A DNA stretch of 64,000 nucleotides, from the NCBI GenBank assembly GCA_964036155.1, contig OZ038423.1, positions 50,793,249 to 50,857,248 of the forward strand, written 5' to 3'. A program made the position numbers and the translations under genes. A model generated the notes under the pieces. It ran no database searches. It was not told the DNA's origin and saw only the letters and a list, made by a program, of their open reading frames with translations. Source of the DNA: Diploscapter coronatus. Lineage: Eukaryota > Nematoda > Chromadorea > Rhabditida > Rhabditidae. Below are positions 1 to 12,424 of the stretch, one piece after another. The number at the start of each line of letters is the position of its first letter. Within the stretch, counting starts at the first letter, position 1.

Positions 1-15
1 TTTAAACTATCTTAC

Positions 16-1982
16 TTTCGACTTCCATAGCCTCATCTTCTCCATCGTCACCCTCATACGAATAGTTCGGGTCGTAGCAGAGATTGTCTGACAGCACCTG
101 CAACCAAAAATGAATATTTATAAATCATAAAGTAAGTACATTGTGGACATCAGTCTGAAAAGCATTGACTTCCTTGGGGCATCTGTAGAGGAAAGTCTCG
201 ATGCACTGCAGGGCCGATTCGCGCAACTCGTCATCCTTCGCTGTGCGCAGGAATTGGATCAGATGGGGCAATACCTGAGACAAGATAAGAGTTATTTTTC
301 GGGGTTTTGAAGAGAAAAATCATGCCTTGCTGAGATGATTAGAGAACCGATTTGCACTGGATCTCGCGATGCTGTTCAGAGACAGAATGTACGTCCGAAT
401 TGCATATGGACTCTTCACTGTTGCCAATCTAAAGTTACGCAAATGAAAATTGTAACTTGAATCGACTTATGATAAGTTTTTTTTTTTTTTTATAAAAAAG
501 TGAATTTACAAATTCTCTGACCTGTCGAGAACGACATCGACAGTCTGTTTGAACAGGTCATTGCTGGCGACAGCCCCAAGCAGCCCGAGAGCAGCGATGG
601 CCTTCTTCCTGATGGCGGGTCTCTCCACAGACAGCTGCTGCAGCAGAGTCGACTGGATGTCCGGATGCAGTTCCCAGATCGAGCTCCCGAATCGTTGCAG
701 AATGTCTCCCAAAATCTCCAGCAGATCCACATGCGACGACATCGAGCGTTTCTTCGCGTCTAAAAAATACGTGGGTTGAATAATAAAACTTGAAAAGCCG
801 TTCTAGCTCTAGTTCTAGTAGAACAGTTCTTCTTGTTGTAAATATAGATTTTCAAAATTCATTTGTTTCGAATAACATGCTTTCGAAGCGCAAATTCTGA
901 AAAACCAAACTTAACTCGTCTTCTAAATTTCAGAATGATTTCATTCCTAATTAGGCATAAAAATGTAAGTAAAGTTTCGAATAAAGAAATGCCTTACCAA
1001 TAGCAGTGCGAATGTTTGGAATACATTTCCTGACGATATTAGTGGAAGCAACCAAATTGGGGACGAGATTGGCGATGACCGTTTTGAGCGAGATGCAGCC
1101 GATGTCCTCTTGCTCCTCCTTGGACGAGTTGATCAGCTCGAACAACTTCTCCAACAGCCACTCGGCCTGAAAATATAAATTTATTATTTTAATTTACCTT
1201 GAATGGTTGAAAATTCAGGAAAAGTAGAAAGCAGAATATGCTCTATAACTTCCAAAAGCCTATAGAAAAAATGGAAGGCAACATTTTGTACTTGACCTAT
1301 AGAAATAATTTATTTTAAAACAAGTAATCAAACTTGTCAACCTGTGTCTGATTGATGACTTTAGCGATCATGCCCAAGCACTTGACAGCCAGATTCTGTA
1401 CCTCCCCATTCGAGTCGTCCAGCAGTTTGACGAGAGCTCTGGTCACCTTCCACTCTGCATCGTCGTCCAGCTTGAACGTCTCGTTCCGCAGCTCCTTCAT
1501 CAGGTCGTTAATCGCCATGAAACGGAAATCCTACAAATTAAGAGACGTTGTCAACTGTTCGATAATAGAAACATGTAATTGTGACGTTCCCGAACTAAGA
1601 AAGTAATAAATGAAGGCTGACGCTTCGAAGATGAACACTTTAATTATTGATTTTTTACTTTCATGAACTAACTGCTCGAAATTGCCTAATTTTTGGACCT
1701 GCCTCGCAACACATTTCAAATTTTTAACCCGCCCCCCAAAAACAACGATCCATCTCGTGGGTGCGGACTATCTTTTAGAAGTCTCTTCATAAACCTATAC
1801 AATTACAATTTTACACATTTATAGACAGTAATGGATTTCCAATTCGATTATTTTCTAGCTCACGTCGGCTTTTTTCCAAGTCTGATAAGCCGTTCAAACT
1901 TTATTTAACTCACATTGTCCGGATTGTTCATCTTCTCGATGAGCTGGGCGACGATGTAGGCCGAGCTCGTGTTGGCTGTCAT
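16..1982 (-). CDS. cand-1: CAND1 (cullin-associated NEDD8-dissociated protein), N-terminal part, truncated by window edge
   Basis: CAND1 is a HEAT-repeat solenoid that binds un-neddylated cullin-RBX1 and exchanges substrate receptors of cullin-RING ubiquitin ligases. Seven exons join in phase on the minus strand: 1914-1982, 1342-1530, 998-1166, 522-759, 326-428, 140-274 and 16-97, giving about 328 residues of a protein normally near 1,230. Family landmarks read directly are [13 protein letters not shown] in exon 2, [10 protein letters not shown] in exon 3, [14 protein letters not shown] in exon 4, [14 protein letters not shown] in exon 6 and the acidic YDPNYSY segment in exon 7. The ATG at 1982 starts [18 protein letters not shown], like the short N terminus of animal CAND1. 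The intron after exon 5 uses a GC donor (325-324). The remaining ~900 residues lie left of the window. Confidence 0.93.
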
Positions 1983-3282
1983 TCTTGTTTGGTTGAGTTA
2001 CTCCTCGTAAACTTGCGAATGCTCCAAACACTCGATCCAGAAACCTGAACGAGGCACATTCAATGAAAACTAAAGCAGAAAAGATCAAATGAATCAAAAA
2101 TATTTCGATTACGGTAATCTTTGACCGCGTGCCAGAGAAAAAGCTCCCATAAATAAACAAACTCGGAATTTATTGGTCACTACTGTTACGAAAGAGTAAA
2201 ATGCATGTGTACAAAAATGTTAAATGATTGCAACGAATTATGGTTTGAATGAAAAAGTGAAGGACACTGCGAGTAAATGTTTGAACTGTCGATCATCTAA
2301 ATTGGCAATATGTCATAAATGCCGAGATATAGGAAAAATTAAAACGATAAGAAGTAGTCGTTTCGATTGGAATCATGAACACTTGCACAACCAAAATTGG
2401 TCAATAAAACGCTTTCTCTACTTCACTTTCGAAAATTTAAGAAAGGCGATAAGGGACATGAATTTCTCTTTCACAATTTGTAATGATTTCATCAATTTCA
2501 AAGAAAACGACTATCTCTGCAAAATATAAATGTCAAATAACTAAAATTGCGAGAACTGAGTCATGTTAGACACGAAAACATAAGTAAATCTCGAAAGAAC
2601 AACTAACATAAAGCGACCGGAGAATAGCCTCAAACCGAATGAATCCTTCCGTTAAATCCTCAAATAACTTCATCTTCACCTGATATCTATGAAATACCCA
2701 TCAAGCTAAACGCTAAGTGAAATGATAAATTAAAATATAGAAAATCTCAAATACTACGTTACATGACTCCCCTTTCACTTTTCCTTTTTGTGTCTATCAG
2801 CGAGAGAGCTAGAATTCGTCATAGCCTTAGTCATAAATTAGTAGCTGGCCTATTGATATAGCGACGATTACGATTTTTCCCTCATTAAAGAGAAAAAGAG
2901 GGAAATCTGCGCCTCTTCATTTTGTGCGCTTTTTTCCGTTTTTTTCTTCTCGTCCGTTGTTTATACCGTGAAATGGGGAGCAATTCACGTAGTGTCAAAA
3001 TCAACCTGAAAAAGTAGTAACGGTAGTAATGTAGTAACGCATAAGATAGTATGGAGAAAAATTTTTTTTTTAAAGTAGCCCCCTTGCATCTATCTCATAA
3101 CAATATTTTGCCAATTACTACATCACTAAATTACTACGTCATTACTCTTCCAAATTGCTTATTTCAAATAACACATGGAAACTATAGAAAAATATTCGAA
3201 GAATCGATAGTAAAATTGAAAAAAACGAATAGTTCTTCAGTAACTGAAAATAAAGTAACTATAAACTTTCTGCTTGTCCAAA
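1983..3282. other. Intergenic: CAND1 5' flank and CTP synthase 3' flank
   Basis: AT-rich DNA between the CAND1 start codon and the CTP synthase stop codon; both genes are on the minus strand, so it should hold CAND1's promoter and the CTPS 3' UTR. I found no AATAAA signal just after the CTPS stop and no convincing gene. Around 3012-3150 there is a weak foldback built from GTAGTAA/TTACTAC-like words. A 101-codon plus-strand ORF at 2224-2529 has no splice or family support. Confidence 0.6.
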
Positions 3283-6200
3283 TCAATGAGCAGTTCCGTT
3301 CAAGTGGAAACCCTTGAAATGGGGATTGGAAGACGCCAAATTGTGCAGATTCTCGACTTCCTGCAGCACGTTGGAATTCTCCCTCAGCTGAACCATTGGG
3401 GATGGGGCCTTCGCTCCACTGATGTAAGCCTGAATAAGTATTTCTTTGAAAATTTGAAAGTAAATAAAATTTTGCTCTATATTTTGGGAAAAATTTGCTA
3501 AAAAAGAAAAAAAGGTCAGCAACGAATACAGGAATCAAAAAGTTTATTGCCTGCAATTGGCCAGTTGCAGCGAGCAGCAGACCAAGGAATGGAGGGCTCG
3601 GTTTGAGAGGGTGCGACAGATACTCGGGGTGGAATTGGGCTCCGACGAAGTACGGGTGATCTGAAAGACGAAAAATGATCAAACAGCTCTAAATTATTTT
3701 CAGATCTAATTGATTTTGAATATGTGCAATTCTCGAGAAATGACAATACTATTCGATAAGAAAATTTCGAAGCAACAAGACTTATTACCCCTTAGCTAAA
3801 TTTGCTTTCTATCTATTCGATAATCTCTAAGTCTTGTTAGTTTAAGTCTAGTTTTCAGTTTTACCATTTCCGAATTGCCGATTATTGACTTGTTTTCAAA
3901 AACTTCCTTACCCCTCAATTCGCACATCTCCATTCTGATGGCAGGCTTGGAGACTCCATCCCCGCCCGCTCTGCACAGATCTTCAATCTTCTGTTGCAGA
4001 TTGCTCTGAACATTCCATTCATTCATTCCGATCAAATCCCTTCAACTCACAGCTTTGACACTGTCCCTGGCCATGTCGAACAAGGCATTGCTCGATTTGG
4101 TCTTCAAGTGTTCGGCGAACGCAGATTTGCCCAGCGAGATGCTCTCATCTACGCCCATTCCTGAAATTAAATGTGCATTCGCGTTTTCATAAAAACCCTA
4201 TTTTTGAGAACTAAGACGAGTTTCGACAAGCTCGACGTAAAATGCTCACTTACTCCAAAACTCGATCTTTCTCATAAAATGAATATTATTTGAAACCAAG
4301 TCAAATAAAAAGCAAGCCTACCAACAAAGAGCAGCCCCTTGTCGCTGAGCGCAGGAACGTGCATCGGGTTGATTTCGTAGCGATGACGATGGCGCTCGCT
4401 CACTTCGCCGCTGCCGTACAAACTGCCTGGAAAGTGGAATTTGAACATTAATTCATTCACTACAATTCTAGAACTCGAATTTGATCGCAGCAATATTGTC
4501 AAAATTGGTTTAACACCCCCAAAAAGTCTATTGTTCTCATACGTCCTTTCTAGCTGTTTTCCTTCCTTTCTCCTCATTGGCAATATTATATTCAAAATCA
4601 AAACTCTTTGAATGCTTACGAAGAATGTATTTGTCAGTGAGGAAGACAGTAGTGCGGAGTCCCAAGCGCATCGTGCCTCCCAGGCCTTTCGACTCGACCG
4701 AGTGCTCGGGCATGTCGATCACGATCTGTAAATGCAAACGAATCATTAAAAATTCAAAAATAATGCAAAAACCTGCTGCGATTCATTGAGACCCTTGTTG
4801 AACTCAGTCGAATTAGCTCCTTTGATTCCCAACACATTGCGGGCAAACTCAATCGCTGCACACTGCATTCCGAGACACACCTAAAATAATTTTTTTTGCA
4901 AAAGCTAGAAGTCAAATTCAAGCAAATTTTATGAAGAAGAATATTAGAGTTTTTGTTTGAATTCCTCGAAAAGTCAATTTTCATTTAGATTTGAAGGAGG
5001 ATTGACAAAACACTTCTCTGTCAATTTTATTCTTCATTCCATGAATACTCCTTCCCCTTTTCCAATTACACATTTTGTCACATCAAAACTAAACTAAAAC
5101 AATCAACTCACCCCAAGGAAAGGCACTTTGTTGACTCTGCAGTATTCGCAGGCCTTGATCATTCCCTCGACGCCTCGTTTGTCGAATCCTCCAGGAACAA
5201 TCACTCCGCTAGAATTAGTTGTTTATTCATTTTCAACTATTTTCTTCTTACTGAGCCTTTTTGAGGGTTTCCCAAGCAGTTTTTGTCTCTCCCTCTCTGC
5301 CAGGCGGGTCTTCCAGAAGCTCGGAATCCACGTACTAAATAATTTCGAATAAGATTGACAGGGTTAAATTTGCAACCTTGAGAACAAGTTTTCTCTTGGC
5401 GAAAACGGCGGCATGTCCGAGTGCCTTATTCACAGAAGCATATGCATCCTCGATTTTCACGTATTTTCCAACCAAAGCAATAATCACTTCACCATCGTAT
5501 CTGTCGCATCTAAATAAGAGAGTAAAAATTGTGGTTTTCGAAAATGCCGATTATTTTTCTACAGAACCAATATTGTTTGAAGACCTGAGGTATCCAATTC
5601 GCTATTTTCAAAATAATAGAATCGAAGGTCGTAAAATTGAATCAAATTCATTATTCAATTAGAAAACTTGTGAAGAAGTTAGAGAGACTTACAGTTCGCT
5701 GAGATGCATCCAGTGGATCATGTTGAAGCTGAGATCGTCTCTGACCGTGTCGGGGATGGTGGGCAGCTGCAGACGGTCGATGATCTTCTCGAGCACGCCC
5801 TGTTCCTGCAGCAGCAGAGGCACCTTGTAGATGTTCGACACGTCGTGCACGTTGATCACCTCAACTTTGCGCATTCTCAAATGAAATTAGCAGTAAATAT
5901 CAATGCTTTGAAATAACAGAAACTTCAGGCCTCCTGTATTTGTCAACAGGTTTTTTTCCCTATTTTTCCGCTTTTCCTATAGTATCCTCAGTCCCCCCCT
6001 ATCAGTTGATGTTGATAGGCCGTTGAAAAATACAGGAAGCAAAAACTTTGGAATAGAACATTTTCCAGAAAATGATCAGAAACCCAATAAAATGTCCTAA
6101 GAACATTCTCTTTCCACAACACATTTCAAAGCACTGATAAGTAGTCTATCTATCTAACTGTGGAATAAAAGTGCGAAGAAAATCCCCAGACGGAAGTCGA

Positions 6201-9200
6201 AGGCCGATCCTGAATTGAGCATTCAATTCAACTGGAATAATATTCGAGGCATTCAATCAAAAACAGGCAAATCTGATGTGTTTCAATCCTATTGCCGTTC
6301 AAAAGCAAGAAAAAAGCAAAATTCCACGATATTATTCCAGTTTTTGAAAGCGCAATTAAGCATCTCCCCTCAGCTCTTCCCTAATCTGGGCATCTTATGC
6401 TTGAAAATGGAGGAATAGATCAACTGACTTGATCGAGATCTGCAGGGCCGAAAGAGGCGATTTTCTGTCGGACATCCAAAGCCAAGGGATTGCTCGAGCG
6501 ACAGATCAGCAAGTCGGCGGTCAAACCAGACATTCGCAGATTTCGAACCTAGAGTCGTCAAAGAAATTATTTTAGTATTGTAGTATATATATCGGGTTTT
6601 AATGCATACTTCAAGTTGTTTTCTTCTCTTCGGTCAATAAATGCACAGGCAAGATATGGTAAAGTTGATCTACTCTAATTTTCACCCTATCCTCATACCA
6701 TAAACTTTCTCGCATACAAGTCATTTCAAAGTGTGACGTTTTTCTCAAATATTCTTGTTCAGAATCTGCAGCTGTGCACGTACTTTCCTCTAGAAACCGA
6801 AAAAAATGATTGCCTTTTGTTTTTAAAACGTGATATCTGTGTGAAACACAAAAAAGTTCAGAGAGACCGATTTGGACCATTCACGTGGCATTTTTTTTTG
6901 TAAACATTAAATCTGTCAGGGCTCGAAAGACAACTCTTTTTTCAAAGTGTAAAATTCCTTTCGAAATAGATCGTTTTCAAATCTGCAGCTGAGCGATTGC
7001 TTTCTGACAGAAAAGAGAATTGCAAAACTAAAGTGGAGAATAAAGTTCAAACATCGAAAGGAGAATATTCTCAGCGGCTTCTTGAATATAACGCAAGGAC
7101 GCAGACTTGAAAAGACACGGGCCTGAGAAATTTTAATCTGGATGAATAGGGATAGGATAGAGAATAGTAGGCTGATCATGGTTTTAAAATGCCGAGCATA
7201 TCGGGCGAACATTTCGAGGCCAAAATCAGCCTGCCAGACCCTACCCTATATAACCATTATTTACGAAATTTTCGAAGTGGTTTCCTTTTCAAGTGTATGC
7301 CCCTGTGTAGTATTGAAGAAGCCTTTTCAACTGAATCTAATAAATCGAAATAGAATGAACAAAAACTCGCACCGAATTCTGCATGGGCTTGGTCTTTGGC
7401 TCCCCGGCTGCCTTGGGCTCCAGGATGAGTGAAACGTGGACATTCATAAGGCGATTCCTCATCTTGGGGCACTGGAATCGCTCGAATGCAGACAGGTAGG
7501 CCATTCCCTCGATATCGCCCACAGTACCTCCCAACTGCAAACACCATGGAAATTACAAAATAGCCAAGATAAAGAAATGTTGGAGTTTTCGCCGTACTAT
7601 TTATCCCATTGGAAGGCCAAAGACTCGAATTGTAAAACTTCCAAGACCAAGACGTGATTTTTCTAAATCCAAAAGTCAGGGTCAGCGGACTAAAAGCTTA
7701 AAAATCCTAGAAACAATTTCTTTTTTCCGTTCTGTATCCTAGTTCAGTTCTCTTTCCACAACAGATATGGGCTCTTTCAAATGAGTACTTCTCAATTCAG
7801 TTATTCATTTTTCAAGAAATGAAATGGGAAATGACCTCAATGATGCAGACGTCAGGGGTCTGATTGGTGTTGTCGACGGGGATCTTGGCGACTCGCTCAA
7901 TCCACTCGATGATCGCGTCGGTCAGATGGGGGATCATCTGCACCGTCTTGCCGCAGTAATCTCCACGTCTCTCGCGTTCAGTCACCTGAAGTGACATAAT
8001 TGAGATGAGACTTCTCAAAACTCGATCCGAAGAAACTGGTAAAACCCCCACAAAAATATTGTATCATATTGAGAGAGAAAGAGCGTGTCTTCTTTTCCTC
8101 TCTCAAAAAGATACCATTTTCAACAGGTCAATTTGCGGATTTATATTCGAGTCGATTTTTTGAAAAAATCTGATTAAAGTACTATTTTATGCACCATTAC
8201 TTGATCACTTGGTCAAATTGACAACAATCAGTGACTGATCATCATAATTAAACTTTTAGAATTATTTTGCATTCAATTTCTTTTTTTATAAATTTACGAG
8301 AATCAGACTTTTATAAAAACTCGACGAAATGATATGATCGCATAAAGTCTAGACAGTTCTTTCCCACAACAACTTCTTCATCTTTTTTCCACATTTTATG
8401 TTTTCTAAACAAAGCAGTTTTGTTACCAAAGCTATCAAACTTGAACCGTGATAGACTCAGTAAAACTTGGAATGAATCAGTCGGGAACAAAACTTCACTT
8501 TCCGAAATCATAATATCAGTTTACCTATTTAATGAGTAAAATTAGTGTTCTTACATGTTGGAACATCTTGCCAGTGGTTATGTTGTTGTCCCTAGTGAGT
8601 CGCACATTCAGGAATCGCTCGTAATTTCCCAGATCCAAATCGACCTCTCCGCCATCGTCCAGAACAAACACTTCGCCTCAAATATCGAGATTATTTTCAG
8701 CCTATCCCAAGTCTCATACCATGTTCATAAGGAGAGAAAGTGCCGGCATCGATATTCAGATAGGGATCGATTTTAATGGCCGACACCTGAAAAGTGGATT
8801 TATTGATTTGTTGAAAATATTATGCAGTTCACATGCGCATCGTATATTTGATATTTTGTCGTTTTTATAAAAACTGGCTAAAACTATATGAACATTCAGA
8901 GAAAAATTGAACCTGAATTGTTCGAATTAAAGAAGTATGAAAATGGATTGATTTATTTGAAAGTTCATGAGAATCATCGACCATGCATTTTATTTTTTTC
9001 ATTCGTTTTTTCCTCATCGACATTTTTTTTTCTAAAACACAGTAAATTTCCAAACGCATGAACTATCTGAATGTTTCGCAAATCATTTTATTTTGCCAAA
9101 TTTCCAATCAATTCACCTTGTACCCGTTGTTCTTGAGGAGGACCCCAATGCTGGACGAAATGATGCCCTTTCCGACTCCACTGATCACTCCGCCAGTCAC

Positions 9201-9257
9201 CAGGATGTATTTTATCTCCTTCCTGAACAATTCAGTCAATACTTCTTCCCTCTTCAT
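3283..9257 (-). CDS. ctps-1: CTP synthase (glutamine-hydrolysing)
   Basis: Makes CTP from UTP, ATP and glutamine, in the cytosol. Seventeen exons join in phase to 673 residues: 9117-9257, 8720-8786, 8555-8676, 7836-7985, 7373-7534, 6429-6548, 5693-5859, 5377-5509, 5252-5334, 5112-5208, 4773-4880, 4620-4725, 4322-4426, 4051-4160, 3912-4005, 3551-3660, 3283-3429. The synthase domain shows [23 protein letters not shown] and [10 protein letters not shown]. The class-I glutaminase domain shows VPGGFDKRG, the nucleophile Cys in GVCLGMQ (near 416), [10 protein letters not shown] and the catalytic His-Glu in FHPEYL. The ATG at 9257 is the first after an in-frame stop. About 68 residues (exons 14-15) are inserted before DHPYFVG, where human CTPS1 has about 15-20. 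The last intron has either a GC donor (3550-3549) or a GT donor at 3529; both keep phase, adding 0 or 7 residues. Confidence 0.95.
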
Positions 9258-9262
9258 ACTCC

Positions 9263-9328
9263 CTACTTCGGACTGTCACATCCATTCACATTCAGAATCG
9301 TCCCAGCCCCAATGTCTCCTCTGTTCAT
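9263..9328 (-). promoter_or_regulatory. Upstream ORF in CTP synthase 5' leader
   Basis: A 21-codon ORF (MNRGDIGAGTIL..., stop TAG at 9265-9263) lies just before the CTP synthase ATG, separated by five bases. Both lie downstream of an acceptor-like TTTGTTTCAG (AG at 9350-9349) that would mark the 5' end of the mature leader by cis or trans splicing. Such an ORF could restrain initiation at the main start; that is inference. Confidence 0.45.
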
Positions 9329-9348
9329 TGTACCTCTCGGTTTGTACT

Positions 9349-12300
9349 CTGAAACAAAGACAATAAGTTCAAGCGGGAAATTCAAAATGGAATTCGCAAA
9401 ATTACGAAAATGTTCGCGAAGAATATGACAATCCTAAATTTGAACGGTGAAAAAACGAGTGTGCGCTCGAATGCGAAATGGAAAGAGAAGAGGGGAGGGA
9501 AGGAGACAGAAAAAAGAAGAAAGCTAGACAATGGCCAACCACGCACAGAATTTTATCGAAAAGTGCACGATGAATAAAAAAAATCTACATAAAAACGAGA
9601 AGAAGAAATGGAATTCGAAAAAAAAAATGAATGACGAAATGAAAAGCCAAATGCACTTTTCGAGAAGTGTCAACAGAGATTTTGCAAATTGGTGATGAAG
9701 AGAGAGAGAAAGAGGGAGCAAAACAAGACAGGCAGTGGTCGGTCAAGAGATTGTTCTCTTTGAAATCACAGATTATGAGAAAATTGGAAAGATCACGCGG
9801 ATAAAGCAATACAAGATCTAGGGTCAGTGGTTGTGACGTTTTTAGACTTATCGAAAACTTTATCTAACCTTGTAACTAGGATAAGGATAAATTAGGGTCG
9901 AATATGCTGACTTTATACGTCCGGGAAAGACGAACCGACCAATTCTATTGAGCATTCAATGCATTTGCTCCGATTTATCATTGGATCGTCTGCTGGTCAG
10001 ACAGTCTATCCGTCTGGTCTTATGTTAGATCAGTCATAACATTCACAAAATAAACACCCACTTTTTCTTGACTATATTTTGGGGCACAGATCTAAACACG
10101 GAACATTTCGATATTTTTATATGCATCATATTCACCCGGATATTTTCCAAATGATTTGATTGGTAAAGACAGCCCAACAAGGCTATTCAGGATTTCAACT
10201 CCGACTCTGAGATATTTTTGGTCTCAGAGTTCCGATTCAGATTCCGAAGTCTGGAAAATTTTGACTGATTCCAATTCCGACTTCGGATTGTGGCAAATCA
10301 ACCCCAATTCCGAGGTCATTTTGGTCGGAATATATCGAATTTTTTAAGTCTTGGAGAATAATAAATTGATAGTTTTTGTTTCAATAGACGCTGAAAATGA
10401 TCAACATATTTATCACTTTGGGTGCATGTACTATTGCTAAAAAATCCTCGAAAATTCAAAATTTGAGAAAAAGTACTTTTCAAGTTAAAAATTCCGATTC
10501 CGATTTTTTTCAAAATGGGAACTTCGAACGGCCCTACAACCCAAGTATGTCTGACAGAGGAATTTAATCAATTCAATCATACCCAATCCCAACCCAGCAC
10601 AAAGAAATGTTTGGTCTAACAGTTGTAAAAATTGATAGAAAGCGGCACGTTCTAAGGTTGCGAATGCCGATGTTTATGAAAGATAAAGGCTAAAAATGCT
10701 CTATTCAATAAAATCTACGAGAGCTCAGTTGATAGAGACAGAGACCAAAAATCAGTGAGATCAATTCTATCGAAATCGAGATCGAACAAGTCAGCCTGTA
10801 CTGCAAATATGTAGTTTAACATTTGAAATATGACTAGTATTGCACGCTTCTACTTTATTTCGGTCTCTTGTACTTTTTACGGCAACAACGAAAAGATACC
10901 ACGCCACCACGTCTTTTTTTTACGAAGAAACACCAAGTCCCGCTCCCTACTTTTTTCTTTTCCCTCTTGTGTCTAAAGACGTGGTATCTTTTCGAAATGG
11001 CCGCAAAAACCAAAGTCTTAGCAAAGCGGGTATAAACAGGGACGCTGATTTTCACCTAAATTGAATCTTTTTACTGCTTTTAAATGAGGAGAATTGCTTT
11101 TTTTAATGAAAAAATTGTAGTATTTTTTGGTATTTTCCCCCAATATTCAAATTCCAGTAAGCTTCAGCGGTTTTCAGCAATCGTTTTCCTTCTTTAAAAG
11201 CCCAGTCTTCCATCCATGCCTCCGCGTAATTGATCTGTGAAAATTTCCTTCAAATTATTCAAAAGTTAACCTGAATTTTCTTCCTTTTCTGAAGTAAGAA
11301 TTTGTGAAAATTCGATTGGATTCTGAGCTTGCCATTCCAAATAACCTAAACATTTGGCGTTTTCTCAAGAAAGCAAAATTTTTAGGGATTTAGTAATTTT
11401 ATCATCGCCAGGGATATACGAACTCAACTTGCTTGAGAGGTTCGAGTTGAACTTTTGTCGAGCTCCGTACATCTCTGATCATCGCTTTATGAAAATAGAT
11501 TTATCAATATTTCACGAGTCATCGAAATTTTGTGAGTTAGTTGTTGGGAAATTAGCCAATTTTTCCCGTCAAAATCAGGGTTGTGTGCTAACTTTATTCT
11601 TATTTCATTATGATTTTTTCCTTTTTATTGATTGCAAAATTCCTACCGTATAATGTCCCTTTACTTATAAGGTATTGCTCAAAGATAGATATTTTTCCAA
11701 AAAATTTTTTCCTTTTTTATTTTTCTTGGGCTTTTGAAAGTAATAATTTCGTCCAAATCTCTAGTTAAAATTTCGATTTCTCAAAACTGATATTTGAAAA
11801 TACTCCACATGAAATTCCCCTTATTTCTACGAGTCGTCAGTCTTTGTTAGTCAATGTTTTATCTACAAATTCAGTATCCCTCTCCTCTTGTGGTGCCAAT
11901 TTTTGCGATTTCAATAAAATTTAACCAGGAAAAGTAACTGATGCAACATTTATTCTCAAGTTGCCAAGCTATTTGTATCAAAAATGATTGAAATGAAACT
12001 ATGAAATCTAGATAACAGGACTAGACAGATGGGTTTTGAGAAGATCTTTTGCATGAGAAAAATAGACGTTTTTTAGAGAAGTACGAAAGAAATCCTACTT
12101 TAAATCTAGATTAGTCTAAATTTACGAGAAAATAGGTAAATGTGTATCCCTCATGCAGTCTCACAATCAGTAACTTGTATGTGTGGAACAATCATGACGA
12201 GAAGCAGAGTTGGATCGAAATTCTGGACTCCAACATTTCGAAATCCAGACGACTCCGATAAAATAGAGGACGGTGCTACACGGATAGATCAACAAATTCG

Positions 12301-12424
12301 ATAAACAACTAGCTTTAAAGGTAGCGATTTCAGAAATCAATCTGTTCTTGGGAGAAAGAAACAAAGTTATATAACTATTAGGAAGATAGGGAAAATATCC
12401 ACGATCTTCAAAAATCATCGGCGC
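9349..12424. other. Intergenic region between CTP synthase 5' end and myosin 3' end
   Basis: About 3 kb with no gene I can support on either strand. It should contain the CTP synthase promoter and the myosin 3' UTR; the nearest AATAAA on the minus strand after the myosin stop is near 11950. Between about 10190 and 10515 the sequence is a degenerate repeat of TTCCGATTCCGA-like words. A foldback element is at 10842-11046. Confidence 0.6.
10842..11046. repeat. Foldback (inverted-repeat) element
   Basis: A near-perfect inverted core, CGAAAAGATACCACG (10889-10903) against its complement (10980-10994), sits inside longer imperfect arms of about 60-70 bases, with a spacer of about 75. No coding capacity; looks like a MITE or its remnant. 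Confidence 0.7.

Noticed and set aside
2224..2529. 101-codon plus-strand ORF with two CxxC-like pairs
   Set aside because: AT-rich spacer, no acceptor, promoter or family resemblance; the Cys spacing is not a recognised zinc finger.
3012..3150. Possible foldback of GTAGTAA words
   Set aside because: Pairing is short and the words are repetitive in both orientations, so simple-sequence similarity explains it; mentioned only as weak.
3182..3682. 166-codon minus-strand ORF overlapping the CTP synthase 3' end
   Set aside because: It is CTPS exon 16 read through its intron and then out of frame.
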